This document shows positions 8,759 through 19,367 of a DNA stretch of 64,000 nucleotides, one piece after another. Numbering within the stretch: the stretch's first letter is position 1; every line of letters begins with the position of its first letter. The notes under the pieces were generated by a model. That model worked only from the letters and a program-made list of their open reading frames with translations. It did not search any database and had not been told where the DNA came from. The stretch comes from Burkholderia pyrrocinia (GTDB lineage Bacteria; Pseudomonadota; Gammaproteobacteria; Burkholderiales; Burkholderiaceae). The position numbers and the translations under genes are program-made. Location of the stretch: assembly GCF_022809715.1 (NCBI RefSeq), contig NZ_CP094460.1:2914001-2978000 (forward strand), read 5' to 3'.

Positions 8759-10331
8759 TCAGTGCGCGTCCGGCGGCGGCGCGTTCAAAGTAATGGGTTT
8801 GGAAAACACGACGGCAAGCAGCGCGACGACGAAGCACAGCGACAGCGCGTAGTACGCATCCGCGTAGGTGAGCGTCAGCGCTTCGCGATAAATCAGCCGA
8901 TGCAGGTTCGAGAGCCCGGCCTGCGCGGTATTCAGCGTATTGCCCGCAACAGCCGTCCAGTACGCGGCCTGATGGTCGAGCAGCGACGCGATCTGCGGCT
9001 CGCCTGCGCTCACATGCTCGTTCAACCGCAGGTAGTGAAAATTCAGCCGGTCGTTGAGCATCGTCGCGCTTACCGCGATGCCGATCGCCCCGCCGAGGTT
9101 ACGCATCAGGTTGAACAACCCGCTCGCCGATTTCAGCCGCGATTGCGGCAGCGAGCCGAGCGCCATCGTCACGATCGGCGGCACGCTGAACTGTTGGCCG
9201 ATGCCGCGCAGCGCCTGCGGCAGCAGCAGTTCCCGCCAGCCCCAGTCGTGCGTGATCGGCGTGTACAGGTAGCAGCCGAGGCCGAAGCAGATCAGCCCGA
9301 ACACGAGCAGCGCGCGCATGCTGAAGTAGCGCGCGGCGAACGCATACACGCCAAGCGCGAGCAACTGGAACGCACCGACCGACAGCAGCGCCAGGCCGAT
9401 CTGCAGCGAGCTGAACGCGCGCACCTGCGCAAGAAACAGCGGCGTCAGGAACACGGTCACAAAGATCCCGATGCCGGTCACGAACGACAGCAGGCTGCCG
9501 ATCCCGAAGTTGCGCACGGCGAGCGCGCGCAGGTCGACGATCGGATCTTCCGCGGTCAGCGCATGCACGATGAACAGGAAGCCGCAGATGCCGGAGATCC
9601 ATGCGCAGATGACGATCGCATCGTCGCCGAACCAGTTCTTGCGCGGGCCTTCTTCCAGCACGTATTCGAGGCAGCCGAGGAAGCCCGACATCAGCGCGAT
9701 GCCGAGATAGTCGCCGCGCTTGATGAGGCTGAGGTCGGGTTCGTCGATATGCACGTAGCGCGGCACGAGTGCGGCCACCGCGATGCCCGGCACGAGGTTC
9801 AGGTAGAACAGCCAGTGCCACGACCATTGGTCGGTGATCCAGCCGCCGATCACGGGGCCGATCGCCGGTGCGAGCGACGCGAGCGCGCCGATGGTGGTCG
9901 ACGCGATCAGCCGCTGCTTGCCGGGGAACAGCACGAACGCGGTGGTGAACACGGTCGGGATCATCGCGGCGCCGAGCGCGCCCTGCAGCCCGCGAAACAG
10001 GATCATCGAGTTGATGTCCCACGCGAGCCCGCACAGCATGCTGGTGATCGTGAAGCCGACGGCCGATGCGACGAACAGCCAGCGCGTCGACATCACCTTC
10101 GACAGCCAGCCCGACATCGGGATCACGATGATCTCGGCGATCAGGTAGGCGGTCTGCACCCACGACAGCTCGTCGGCTCGCGGACAAGCCGCCGCCGATG
10201 TCGCGCAGCGACGACGCGACGATCTGGATGTCGAGCGTCGCCATGAAGAAGCCGACGCACATCAGCGCGAACGCGAAGACGCGCTGCCTGGTGGGTTGCG
10301 ACGCGGGGTCGCCGGAAAACGCGGTGGTCAT
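8759..10331 (-). pseudogene. emrB: EmrB-type drug:H+ antiporter (MFS, DHA2) with a frame disruption
   Basis: The first 50 residues (from MTTAFSGDPASQPTRQ, through FATLDIQIVASSLRDIGGGLSAS-type sequence) are in one frame. The rest (from about 10,170 down: ELSWVQTAYLIAEIIV to the end at 8759) is in another. The frames join near 10,175-10,180, where one extra base or two missing bases would restore a 523-524-residue protein, the normal DHA2 length with 14 membrane helices. The remaining sequence has no other damage. This is a recent mutation or a sequence error. If intact it would pump substrates through the EmrA adaptor and the outer-membrane duct encoded beside it. Confidence 0.8.
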
Positions 10332-10344
10332 GGTCGGCTCCCGC

Positions 10345-11439
10345 TCAGTTCGCGTGGTCGGTATGCACGGTCACGACCGCGGACAGGCCGGGGCGCAGCA
10401 CGTGATCGAGGCCCGGCTGCGGATCGAGATGCACGCGCACGGGCACGCGCTGGACGATCTTCGTGAAGTTGCCGGTCGCGTTCTCGGGCGGCAGCACGCT
10501 GAAGGTCGCGCCGGTCGCGGGCGCGACGCTGTCGACGCGGCCGTGCAGGCGCGTGCTCGACGCATCGAGCGACACGTCGACACGATCGCCCGCGCGCATC
10601 TTGCGAAGCTGGTCTTCCTTGAAGTTCGCGTCGATCCACAGCCCGGACGCCGGCACGACCGTCAGCAGCGGCACGCCGACGTTCGCGAGCATCCCGACGC
10701 GGCCGGTGCGGTTGCCGACGTAACCGTCGACCGGCGAGCGGATCGTCGTGTATTCGACGTTGAGCGCCGCAACGCGCTGCGCGGCGAGCGCGGTGTTCAC
10801 GCGGGCCCGCGCATCGGCGAGCTGCGCGCCGAGCACGTCGAGTTGCCGCTTCGACGCGAGCAGCGCGGCGTCGCTGCGTTCGACGGCCGCGCCGGCCTTC
10901 GAATAATCGGCGTCCGCGCGTTCGACGATCTGGTTCGACACGGCATCGGATTTGACGAGCTCGCGATAGCGCACGCGGTCCGATGCGGCGCGCGTCAGCT
11001 CGGCCGACGACGCGTTCTTGTCCGCCGCGTGCTGGCCGATCACCGCGAATTGCAGTTGCTGCTTCGCTTCGAGTTCGGTCACGGCGGAGCGCGCGCTGTC
11101 GACTTCGGCGCTGGCCTGCGCGAGCTTCGCATCGTAGTCGCGCGCATCGAGCTGCACGAGCACGTCGCCGGCCTTCACGCGCTGGTTGTCGGTCACGAGA
11201 ATCCGGTCGACGAAGCCGTTGACCTTCGGCGCGAGCACCGTCACGTCGCCGCCGACATACGCGTCGTCGGTGCTCTCCTGGAAGCGCAGCACGAACAGCC
11301 AGTCGAGCGCGGCCGCGGCCACCACGACGACGACGGCGATCACCGCGATGCGCATCCACGGCACGCGGCGCCGCTGCTTCGCGGGCCGGTCGATTGTGGC
11401 TGCCTCGCGGGAAGCAGCGGCTTCTTGGGTCGTTTCCAT
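10345..11439 (-). CDS. emrA: EmrA/HlyD-type membrane fusion protein
   Basis: The 364-residue adaptor has a cytoplasmic N-terminal tail, one membrane helix (RIAVIAVVVVVAAAALDWLF, about residues 31-50), a beta-barrel/lipoyl segment (DDAYVGGDVTVLAPKVNGFV), a coiled-coil hairpin of alanine-rich repeats, then the returning lipoyl half (TIRSPVDGYVGNRTGRVG). It bridges the inner-membrane EmrB pump to the outer-membrane duct. emrB starts 13 bp after this gene ends. An element shared with two MarR genes lies immediately upstream at 11451-11461. Confidence 0.92.
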   Translation of the reverse strand: METTQEAAASREAATIDRPAKQRRRVPWMRIAVIAVVVVVAAAALDWLFVLRFQESTDDAYVGGDVTVLAPKVNGFVDRILVTDNQRVKAGDVLVQLDARDYDAKLAQASAEVDSARSAVTELEAKQQLQFAVIGQHAADKNASSAELTRAASDRVRYRELVKSDAVSNQIVERADADYSKAGAAVERSDAALLASKRQLDVLGAQLADARARVNTALAAQRVAALNVEYTTIRSPVDGYVGNRTGRVGMLANVGVPLLTVVPASGLWIDANFKEDQLRKMRAGDRVDVSLDASSTRLHGRVDSVAPATGATFSVLPPENATGNFTKIVQRVPVRVHLDPQPGLDHVLRPGLSAVVTVHTDHAN

Positions 11440-11450
11440 CGATTCACCTA

Positions 11451-11461
11451 TGTATATGCAC
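11451..11461 (-). promoter_or_regulatory. Putative MarR operator in front of emrA
   Basis: The plus strand reads TGTATATGCAC. The same element, TGYATRTGCAC, recurs at 11931-11941 on the marR start and at 13049-13059 before the second marR gene. It lies 12 bp upstream of the emrA ATG, where a bound repressor would block expression. The MarR assignment is inferred from its distribution. Confidence 0.5.
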
Positions 11462-11503
11462 TTATCAAAACGACCGACGACGTCGCGTCGATCGGGGAAG
11501 GGG

Positions 11504-11941
11504 TTAGCGCTCCGGCAGGTTGTGCGCGATCCGGAACAGCTCGTCTCTCAGGCGGGCCGCCTGGGTCGGCCCGAACCGTTGCTCGAACGCTTCCTGCGCG
11601 GCGAGCCAGTGCACGTGCGCGTCGGCGACCTTCGTTTCGCCGTGCGCGGTCAGCGCGAACGTCTGGCGGCGATACGGCGGCTCGATCCGGCCCGTCACCA
11701 GCGCCGCGCCGACGAGCGGCTTGAGCGCGCGTAGCAGCGCGGTGCGTTCGATCACCAGCACGGCCGACAGCGCCGCCATCGTCAGGCCCGGACGGTCACG
11801 CAGCAGCGCGAGGATGCTGTATTGCGACGGCGTGACGCCCGCCTGCGACAGGTAACGCTCGTAGAACTGCGAGAGCCGGCGGGCGGCTTGCCGGACCGCG
11901 AAGCAATCGTCATCGGTGAGCGTGGTCTTGTGCATGTGCAC
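11504..11941 (-). CDS. MarR-family regulator of the efflux operon
   Basis: The 145-residue winged-helix protein is MarR-like: an N-terminal dimerisation helix (AARRLSQFYERYLSQAGVTPSQYSILALL), a recognition region (MAALSAVLVIERTALLRALKPL) and a wing with EPPYRRQTFALTAHGE. Start is GTG at 11941 or ATG at 11935. It lies 64 bp upstream of emrA on the same strand. Its own start codon overlaps the element TGCATGTGCAC, which fits autorepression together with repression of the pump. MarR proteins usually release DNA on binding small phenolic or lipophilic ligands. It is closely similar in sequence to the second MarR protein at 13076-13504. Confidence 0.88.
   Translation of the reverse strand: MHMHKTTLTDDDCFAVRQAARRLSQFYERYLSQAGVTPSQYSILALLRDRPGLTMAALSAVLVIERTALLRALKPLVGAALVTGRIEPPYRRQTFALTAHGETKVADAHVHWLAAQEAFEQRFGPTQAARLRDELFRIAHNLPER
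11931..11941 (-). promoter_or_regulatory. Putative MarR operator over the marR start codon
   Basis: The plus strand reads TGCATGTGCAC, part of the longer palindrome CATGTGCACATG at 11933-11944. It covers both candidate start codons of the marR gene, so binding would block its own transcription or translation start. Confidence 0.5.
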
Positions 11942-12042
11942 ATGTTAGGGTGCAGCGCGGGGTGAAGCGATGGGCGGAGCAGGATCAGATTGGTGTCGTG
12001 GCTGTACCAATCGGCGTCAGGCCGGCGCGTTCGCGCGCCGGG

Positions 12043-12963
12043 TCAGGCTGCCGCAGGAACAATCCCGCCTACGCGGTCGCAATAGGCGGCCGTGTAGTCG
12101 ATGAACGCCTTCACCTTCGCGGGCAGCAGCGCGCGGTTCGCGTACGCGAGCTTGATCTCGACGAACGCGTCGACGAGGTCGGCGCCCTCCAGCAACTGCA
12201 CGAGCGCGCCCGACGCGAGTTCGGCTTCGACGAGCGTTCTCGGCACGACGCCGATGCCGAAGTCGTGCATCACCATTTCGCGGTTGAAGACGGGGCTGTT
12301 CGACGAGATGTCGAAGCGGTACGGCACGGTCAGCGTGTCGCCGTCGACGCGGAACGACAGCGCGGGCCGGCGCAGCGACGGCGATATCGGCACGAACGGA
12401 TGATCGGCCAGGTCGGCCGGCGTCTCGGGGCGCGAATGTGCGCTCAGATACGCGGGCGTCGCGACGATCACGACCGGAATGCGCTCGACCAGTCGCACGA
12501 CGGTCGTCTCGCTCGTCAGCATGTACGGCACGACGATGCCGATGTCGTAGCCTTCGCCGACGAGATCGACGGGGCGCTCGGTCAGCGTGACGTCGAGGCG
12601 CACTTTCGGATGCGCGCTCTTGAAGCCGGCGATCAGCGGCACGAGCCGGTTCAGCGCGGCCGTCGTGTGCGCGACGAGACGCAGCAGGCCCTCGGGTTCG
12701 CGCGTCTGCGTCTGCGCGTCCGCTTCGAGCGCGTCGAGTTCGTCCAGCACGGCCGCGCAGCGCTCGTAGATGCGCTCGGCGGTTTCGGTCAGCGACACCT
12801 GGCGCGTGGTCCGGTGCAGCAGCCGGCTGCCGAAGCGCGCCTCCAGATCGGCAACAGCACGCGACACGACCGGCCGCGCGAGGCCGTGCATGTCGGCGGC
12901 GCGCGTGAAGCTGCGCATCTCGACCACCGACCGGAAAATCCGCAGCTTGTCGATGTAGTCCAT
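12043..12963 (-). CDS. LysR-family transcriptional regulator
   Basis: The 306-residue protein starts at ATG 12963 (MDYIDKLRIF), preceded by AAGGAGACGGAC. It has the LysR helix-turn-helix (SFTRAADMHGLARPVVSRAVADLE) and a co-inducer domain. It is divergent from the second MarR gene, 112 bp away, and follows the efflux operon. An upstream extension of the frame to 13107 is not used: it would overlap the divergent MarR gene and lacks a ribosome site. Targets unknown. Confidence 0.88.
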   Translation of the reverse strand: MDYIDKLRIFRSVVEMRSFTRAADMHGLARPVVSRAVADLEARFGSRLLHRTTRQVSLTETAERIYERCAAVLDELDALEADAQTQTREPEGLLRLVAHTTAALNRLVPLIAGFKSAHPKVRLDVTLTERPVDLVGEGYDIGIVVPYMLTSETTVVRLVERIPVVIVATPAYLSAHSRPETPADLADHPFVPISPSLRRPALSFRVDGDTLTVPYRFDISSNSPVFNREMVMHDFGIGVVPRTLVEAELASGALVQLLEGADLVDAFVEIKLAYANRALLPAKVKAFIDYTAAYCDRVGGIVPAAA

Positions 12964-13048
12964 GTCCGTCTCCTTGACGCGATGGCGGGGCGCCGGACAC
13001 TCCTGGCCGGCCGCCGGCTCCGTTACGGCGGAGTGTACATTGACTTTA

Positions 13049-13059
13049 TGCATATGCAC
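13049..13059 (+). promoter_or_regulatory. Putative MarR operator before the second marR gene
   Basis: TGCATATGCAC sits in an AT-rich stretch (TTTATGCATATGCACATATA) 17 bp upstream of the ATG at 13076. It is one of three copies of TGYATRTGCAC within 1.6 kb. Confidence 0.5.
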
Positions 13060-13075
13060 ATATAAATTGCGGAGC

Positions 13076-13504
13076 ATGAACGACAACCCGATTGCCTTAG
13101 CGTGCAACTGCCTTGCGCTGCGTCAGGCGGCGCGCTTCGTCACGCAACTGTACGAACGCCATCTGGCCCCGGTCGGCGTCACGCCCGCGCAGTTCTCGAT
13201 CATGGCGAACCTGACGCGTCGGCCCGGCCTGCTGATGAGCGAACTCGCCGAATCGCTCGTGATGGATCGCACGACGCTGCTGCGCGCGCTGAAGCCGCTG
13301 CAGCGCGACGGCTTTGTCGCGACGGCCGCATCCGAGCACGATGCGCGCGCGCATGCGCTGAGCCTCACGAAGCTCGGCGAGCGCACGTTCGCGCGGGCGT
13401 TGGTCGCGTGGCAGGCCGCGCAGGACGAATTCGAGACGCAGTTCGGCGAGGGGCGCGCGAAGGCGCTGCGCGATGAACTGTTCAGTCTGACCGCGGAGCG
13501 CTAG
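13076..13504 (+). CDS. MarR-family transcriptional regulator (second copy)
   Basis: The 142-residue protein starts with MNDNPIALACNCLALRQAARF; ATG at 13076 follows TTGCGGAGC. It has the same fold and many identical stretches as the MarR protein at 11504 (LYERHLAPVGVTPAQFSIMANL, DRTTLLRALKPLQRDG). It lacks its own pump partner and faces away from the LysR gene. The shared element upstream suggests the two MarR proteins cross-regulate one another and the emrA operon. Residues Cys11 and Cys13 near the N terminus could act in redox sensing, as in some MarR proteins; this is speculative. Confidence 0.88.
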   Translation: MNDNPIALACNCLALRQAARFVTQLYERHLAPVGVTPAQFSIMANLTRRPGLLMSELAESLVMDRTTLLRALKPLQRDGFVATAASEHDARAHALSLTKLGERTFARALVAWQAAQDEFETQFGEGRAKALRDELFSLTAER

Positions 13505-13621
13505 GCGGGGCAGGTGGCTGGCGCGTTGCGTCGAACTGGAGCGGATTTCGAGCCATCGACCGCGTTGGTAGAGCTTGAGGCGCGGAAGCACGGCCTCCAT
13601 TACCGAAAATTGGTTTTCAAG

Positions 13622-13654
13622 CTGTCCGGATAGATGGTGATCTGGACAGTTTTT
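13622..13654 (+). terminator. Hairpin with T run after the second marR gene
   Basis: CTGTCCGGAT (13622-13631) pairs with ATCTGGACAG (13640-13649) with one G-T pair and an 8-nt loop, followed by TTTTT. It fits an intrinsic terminator 118 bp after the marR stop. It lies only 78 bp before the dehydratase start, so it could instead be an operator for that operon. Confidence 0.55.
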
Positions 13655-13726
13655 ATTTCCAGTTGTAGAGTCCTCTGACGGATTTCACGCGCCGGCGCCG
13701 CCGGCACGAGTCACGAGGAGCAACCG

Positions 13727-14974
13727 ATGCTGCAGTTGAGCGACCGCGACGACGCGATGTTGCGCGGGGATTTCGGCGACGGCGTCGCCCGCGCGATGCG
13801 GATCGTCGCGCGCACGGCGGAAGTGATGTCCGCGCCGCACCTGATCGACATCACGTCAGCGCATATCGACGGCTGTCTTTATCACGGCCAGACGAGCCTC
13901 GACTTCGTCGAGTATTTCGTCGACACGGGCGCGAAGGTCGCGGTGCCGACCACGTTGAACGTCGGGTCGCTCGACCTGATCCATCCCGAGCTGTACCACG
14001 GCGACCGTACGATCCAGCGCGATGCGCAGCGCCTGATGGATGCGCATCTGCAACTCGGCTGCGAATCGAGCTTCACGTGCGCGCCGTATCAGTTGAAGAA
14101 CCGTCCCGCCAAAGGCGAGCAGATCGCGTGGGCCGAATCGAATGCGATCGTGTTCGCGAACTCGGTGCTCGGCGCGCGTACGAGCCGGTACGGCGATTTT
14201 CTCGATCTGGCCGCCGCGATTACCGGGCGCGCGCCGTACGCGGGTTTGCATGTCGAAGCGAACCGCGCCGCGCGGATCGTGTTCAACGCGCCGGACTTCA
14301 GCCGCCTGCCGTCGCGCGACATCTATTTCGCTGCACTCGGCCTGGCTGTTGGCAAAATCGCGGGCGCGATCGTGCCGGCGATCGTCGGGCTGCCGGCGGA
14401 TACCACCGAAGACGAACTCAAGGCGCTTGGCGCGGCCGCCGCATCGAGCGGGGCCGTCGCGCTGTTCCATGCGGTGGGCGTGACGCCCGAGGCGCCGACG
14501 CTCGACGCCGCATTGCACGGGCGCGCGGCGCAGCGCACGGTCGACGTCGCGATGGCCGATCTCGACGAGATTCGCCGCACGCTGAACCACGGCGCGGCCG
14601 GCGACGCGCTCGTCGCGGTGGCGCTCGGCACGCCGCATTTCTCGCTGGCCGAATTCCGCACGCTCGATGCGTTGCTCGATGCGTACGACGGCAAGCCGGC
14701 CTGCGATTTCTACGTGAACACGAGCCGCTTCATCTTGTGGGAGCTGGGCGAAGCCGGCCTCGCGGACAAGTTCGCCGCGCGCGGCATTCAGATCGTCGTC
14801 GATACCTGCACGTACATCACGCCGGTGATGAAGCAACTGTCGGGGCTGGTGATGACCAACTCGGGGAAATGGGCGTCGTATGCGCCCGCGAACATCGGCG
14901 TGACGGTCGCATACGGCAGCATGCGCGAATGCGTGCGTTCGGCGTACGAAGGAAAGGTGCGATTCGATGACTGA
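13727..14974 (+). CDS. Aconitase X large subunit (cis-3-hydroxy-L-proline dehydratase type)
   Basis: The 415-residue protein matches the AcnX catalytic domain: an N-terminal MLQLSDRDDAMLRGDFG, the SAHIDGCLYHGQTSLDFVE segment, PTTLNVGSLDLIHPEL, and cysteine-containing ligand regions (GCESSFTCAPYQL and DTCTYITPV) likely to hold the Fe-S cofactor. Characterised bacterial AcnX enzymes dehydrate cis-3-hydroxy-L-proline, letting it be used as carbon source; mevalonate 5-phosphate dehydratase is an archaeal relative. The start follows GAGGAGCAACC. Its end overlaps the small-subunit gene by 8 bp, as expected for the two-gene form. Confidence 0.85.
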   Translation: MLQLSDRDDAMLRGDFGDGVARAMRIVARTAEVMSAPHLIDITSAHIDGCLYHGQTSLDFVEYFVDTGAKVAVPTTLNVGSLDLIHPELYHGDRTIQRDAQRLMDAHLQLGCESSFTCAPYQLKNRPAKGEQIAWAESNAIVFANSVLGARTSRYGDFLDLAAAITGRAPYAGLHVEANRAARIVFNAPDFSRLPSRDIYFAALGLAVGKIAGAIVPAIVGLPADTTEDELKALGAAAASSGAVALFHAVGVTPEAPTLDAALHGRAAQRTVDVAMADLDEIRRTLNHGAAGDALVAVALGTPHFSLAEFRTLDALLDAYDGKPACDFYVNTSRFILWELGEAGLADKFAARGIQIVVDTCTYITPVMKQLSGLVMTNSGKWASYAPANIGVTVAYGSMRECVRSAYEGKVRFDD

Positions 14975-15416
14975 CGCGACGGGCAAAGTACTGACGGGCG
15001 ACACGCTCGTGCCGGGCAGCGCATGCGCGAGCGCGTTCGTGCTCGACAAGCCGCTCAGCTTCTGGGGCGGCTACGATTCCGGCGCAGGCAGGATCGTCGA
15101 TCGCGGGCATCCGCAGGCCGGCGCGAGTCTTGCCGGCAAGGTGATGGTGATGCCGCACGCGAAGGGTTCGAGCTCGAGCAGCAGCGTGCTCGCGGAGGCC
15201 GTGCGCAACGGCACGGGGCCCGTCGCGATCGTGCTGAAGGAGCGCGACCTGATCATCTCGATCGGCGCGATCGTCGCCGCCGAACTGTATGCGATCGCGG
15301 TGCCGGTGGTGTGCGTGACCGATGACGTGTATGACGCGATCGTCGCCGCAACCGGCGAGGTGCGGATCGATGCGGGCGACGGGGATGGCGGCGCGCGGAT
15401 CTACGTCGGCGGCTGA
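14967..15416 (+). CDS. Aconitase X small (swivel) subunit
   Basis: The 149-residue protein is the DUF126 swivel domain that closes over the AcnX active site: LSFWGGYDSGAGRIVDRGHPQAG, KGSSSSSSVLAE (substrate-carboxylate loop), then IVAAELYAIAVPVVC. It overlaps the large-subunit gene by 8 bp, so translation is coupled. In other bacteria the two chains make one dehydratase. No proline racemase or reductase gene for the rest of hydroxyproline catabolism is adjacent, so the substrate is inferred from family. Confidence 0.86.
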   Translation: MTDATGKVLTGDTLVPGSACASAFVLDKPLSFWGGYDSGAGRIVDRGHPQAGASLAGKVMVMPHAKGSSSSSSVLAEAVRNGTGPVAIVLKERDLIISIGAIVAAELYAIAVPVVCVTDDVYDAIVAATGEVRIDAGDGDGGARIYVGG

Positions 15417-15440
15417 CGCGTCGTGCGCCAGCCAGCCGAT

Positions 15441-16495
15441 TTACTCGTGTGACGGGCCGCCGGCCGCTTCCCGATACGCACTTGGCGTCTGCCCGGCCCA
15501 GCGCCGGAATGCGCGCGTGAAATTCGCCGGATCGGTGAATTGCAGCCGCTCGGCGATCGTCTTCAGGTCGAGATCCGATGCGGCCAGCAATTGCTTCGCG
15601 TCACGAAACCGCGCTTCGTCGAGCAAGAGCCGATAGCTCGAACCGGCTTCCTCTAGGCGGCGCCGCAGCGTGCGCGTCGACACGAGCAGCGCGTCGGCGA
15701 GCATTTCCGGCCCCGGATAAACGCCGGTTGCTTTCGCCAGTTCCGCGCGCACGCGCTCGACCAGATCGCCTTCCTCCTGCCGCACCTGCGCGTACTCGCG
15801 CTCGACCTGCACGAGCGCCTGCCGGTGCGCGACTTCGTCGGCGAGCGGCAGCGGCCAGTCGAGTACGTCGCGCGCGATCCACAGCGCGTTTGCCGCGCAA
15901 CCGAATTCGACCGGCGGCAACTGGTCGCGATAGCGCGCGAAATACGCGGGCTCCGGCCACGCGAATTGCAGCGTGATCGGCGGCGACGCGCGTCCGGCCC
16001 ATTGCGAGATGTTCTGCGCGAGCCCGGTCAGCACGAATTCGAACATCACGTGATGCTGCAACACGGGGCTGGCCTGAACGCCGTGCAGTTCGAGCGTCGC
16101 GCCGCGTTCGTCTTCTGCATAGGTCAGCCGATATTGGCGGTTGCGCATCCGGAAGTAGCGTTGCGTGACGGACAGCGCTTCGCGGATGTCCCGCGCGGTC
16201 AGCGTCGCGTAACCGAGAAAGCCGTGCACGGTCGGCTTCAGCAACAGCCCGAACGCGAGCCCGATGCCCGGATCGCCGCCGATCTCGATCGCGTTGAGCA
16301 CGAGCCGCCCCCATTGCGACGGCGCGACACGCGCGTCGGGTTCGGCCAGCACCGCGTCGCGCAGGCCCGTGCCGGCGCGCACGGCGGCCAGGTCGACGCC
16401 GCGCGCGGCCAGCGCCTGCAGCAGCAGGCGCGTATAGGCGACCGGAATCGTCGGCCGGCGCAGCCCGAGGCGGTCCTTGGCGAGTGGGGAGGTCA

Positions 16496-16496
<1 letters not shown>
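15441..16496 (-). CDS. AraC-family regulator with an N-terminal Arabinose_bd-type domain
   Basis: Starting at ATG 16496 gives 351 residues; the frame stays open to 16550 but the inverted repeat at 16496-16518 makes the inner start more likely. The N-terminal 200 residues match the PF12625-type domain found in ArgR/OruR-like proteins (LTARDIREALSVTQRYFRMRN). The C-terminal part has the two AraC helix-turn-helix units (VSTRTLRRRLEEAGSSYRLLLDEARF, TIAERLQFTDPANFTRAFRRW). It is divergent from the flavin oxidoreductase gene, its likely target, and convergent with the AcnX genes. Confidence 0.88.
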
Positions 16497-18631
<2,135 letters not shown>

Positions 18632-18696
18632 TTGCTCGATGGCGCGGCTGCGCGTGACCGCGATGGCATGCGCTGTCCCAGGATGCGGCGCTTGCG

Positions 18697-18727
18697 CCGG
18701 CGCGGCCTGACCGGAAGGCCGCGCCGG
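18697..18727. terminator. Bidirectional hairpin terminator
   Basis: A perfect 12-bp stem, CCGGCGCGGCCT (18697-18708) and AGGCCGCGCCGG (18716-18727), has a 7-nt loop. It lies between the convergent oxidoreductase gene and the LexA-box gene, so it can serve both. T runs are weak. Confidence 0.6.
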
Positions 18728-18736
18728 CCGCCGGGG

Positions 18737-19147
18737 TCATTCCATCTCGACGCGCTGTGCCTCTGTCTCTTCCGCCTCGAGCATCGCCTTGACGATCAGA
18801 TAGACGGCAGGTAGATCGTCGTCGTCGCGCTTCCAGTCGACGGCTTCCTCGATGTCCGCCGCGACCATTCGGCTGTCGCGCAGCCGGATGAATGCATCGA
18901 CGACGGTCGGATCGTTGCGGTTCAGGAAACCGGCGTTCGAGAACGCCAGCTCCTCGACATTCAACAGCGCCTGCCAGCTCATCGTGCGGACCGCGGCCGG
19001 ATGGCTGCGGCGTCGCAGGCCGAGCGCCCGCTGCGCGGGGGCGCCGACGACGCGTTGAAGATCGACGACCGCCTGCCGCGCGGCGCGCTCGAAGTGGATC
19101 GGGTTGAAACCGGGTTGCTCGGGATCGAATGCGGATGACTGGAACAT
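18737..19147 (-). CDS. Hypothetical protein behind a LexA box
   Basis: The 136-residue protein starts with MFQSSAFDPEQPGFNP; ATG at 19147 follows GAGGCGACC. It is mostly helical, acidic at its C terminus (EAEETEAQRVEME), with no signal peptide or membrane segment. HFERAARQAVVDLQRVVGAP and LRDSRMVAADIEEAVDWKRDDDDLPAVYLIVKA-type segments suggest a small helical protein. I do not recognise the family. A near-perfect LexA-type palindrome 61 bp upstream predicts induction by DNA damage. A longer frame to 19486 crosses that operator and is not credible. Confidence 0.7.
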   Translation of the reverse strand: MFQSSAFDPEQPGFNPIHFERAARQAVVDLQRVVGAPAQRALGLRRRSHPAAVRTMSWQALLNVEELAFSNAGFLNRNDPTVVDAFIRLRDSRMVAADIEEAVDWKRDDDDLPAVYLIVKAMLEAEETEAQRVEME

Positions 19148-19207
19148 GGTCGCCTCACAAAAATCCGTCCGTCGATGGGTGACGGAATTCGGGTCAAATG
19201 GTGCAAA

Positions 19208-19231
19208 AACACTGTAAATATATACAGTGTT
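19208..19231 (-). promoter_or_regulatory. LexA (SOS) box
   Basis: The core CTGT-N8-ACAG (19212-19227, spacer AAATATAT) matches the LexA consensus of proteobacteria and sits inside the longer palindrome AACACTGTA/TACAGTGTT. It is 61 bp upstream of the hypothetical gene on the minus strand, the nearest gene it could control. The LysR gene at 19368 converges on it from the far side and ends before it. Confidence 0.72.
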
Positions 19232-19367
19232 CGAGGCGGTTTCAAGTCCCGAATGAAGAATCTTGCAGCAGGGCCGGGCGGTCCTGGCGAAGGCGACCGA
19301 AACCGGCAATCGGGCGCCGTCTGGCACGCCGTTCCCCGCCGTGCCGAATCCGGCCGCCGTCGTTGGC

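Noticed and set aside
13605..13618. GAAAA-TTGG-TTTTC inverted repeat
   Set aside because: Only 5-bp arms and no positional link to a start; too weak to list as a site.
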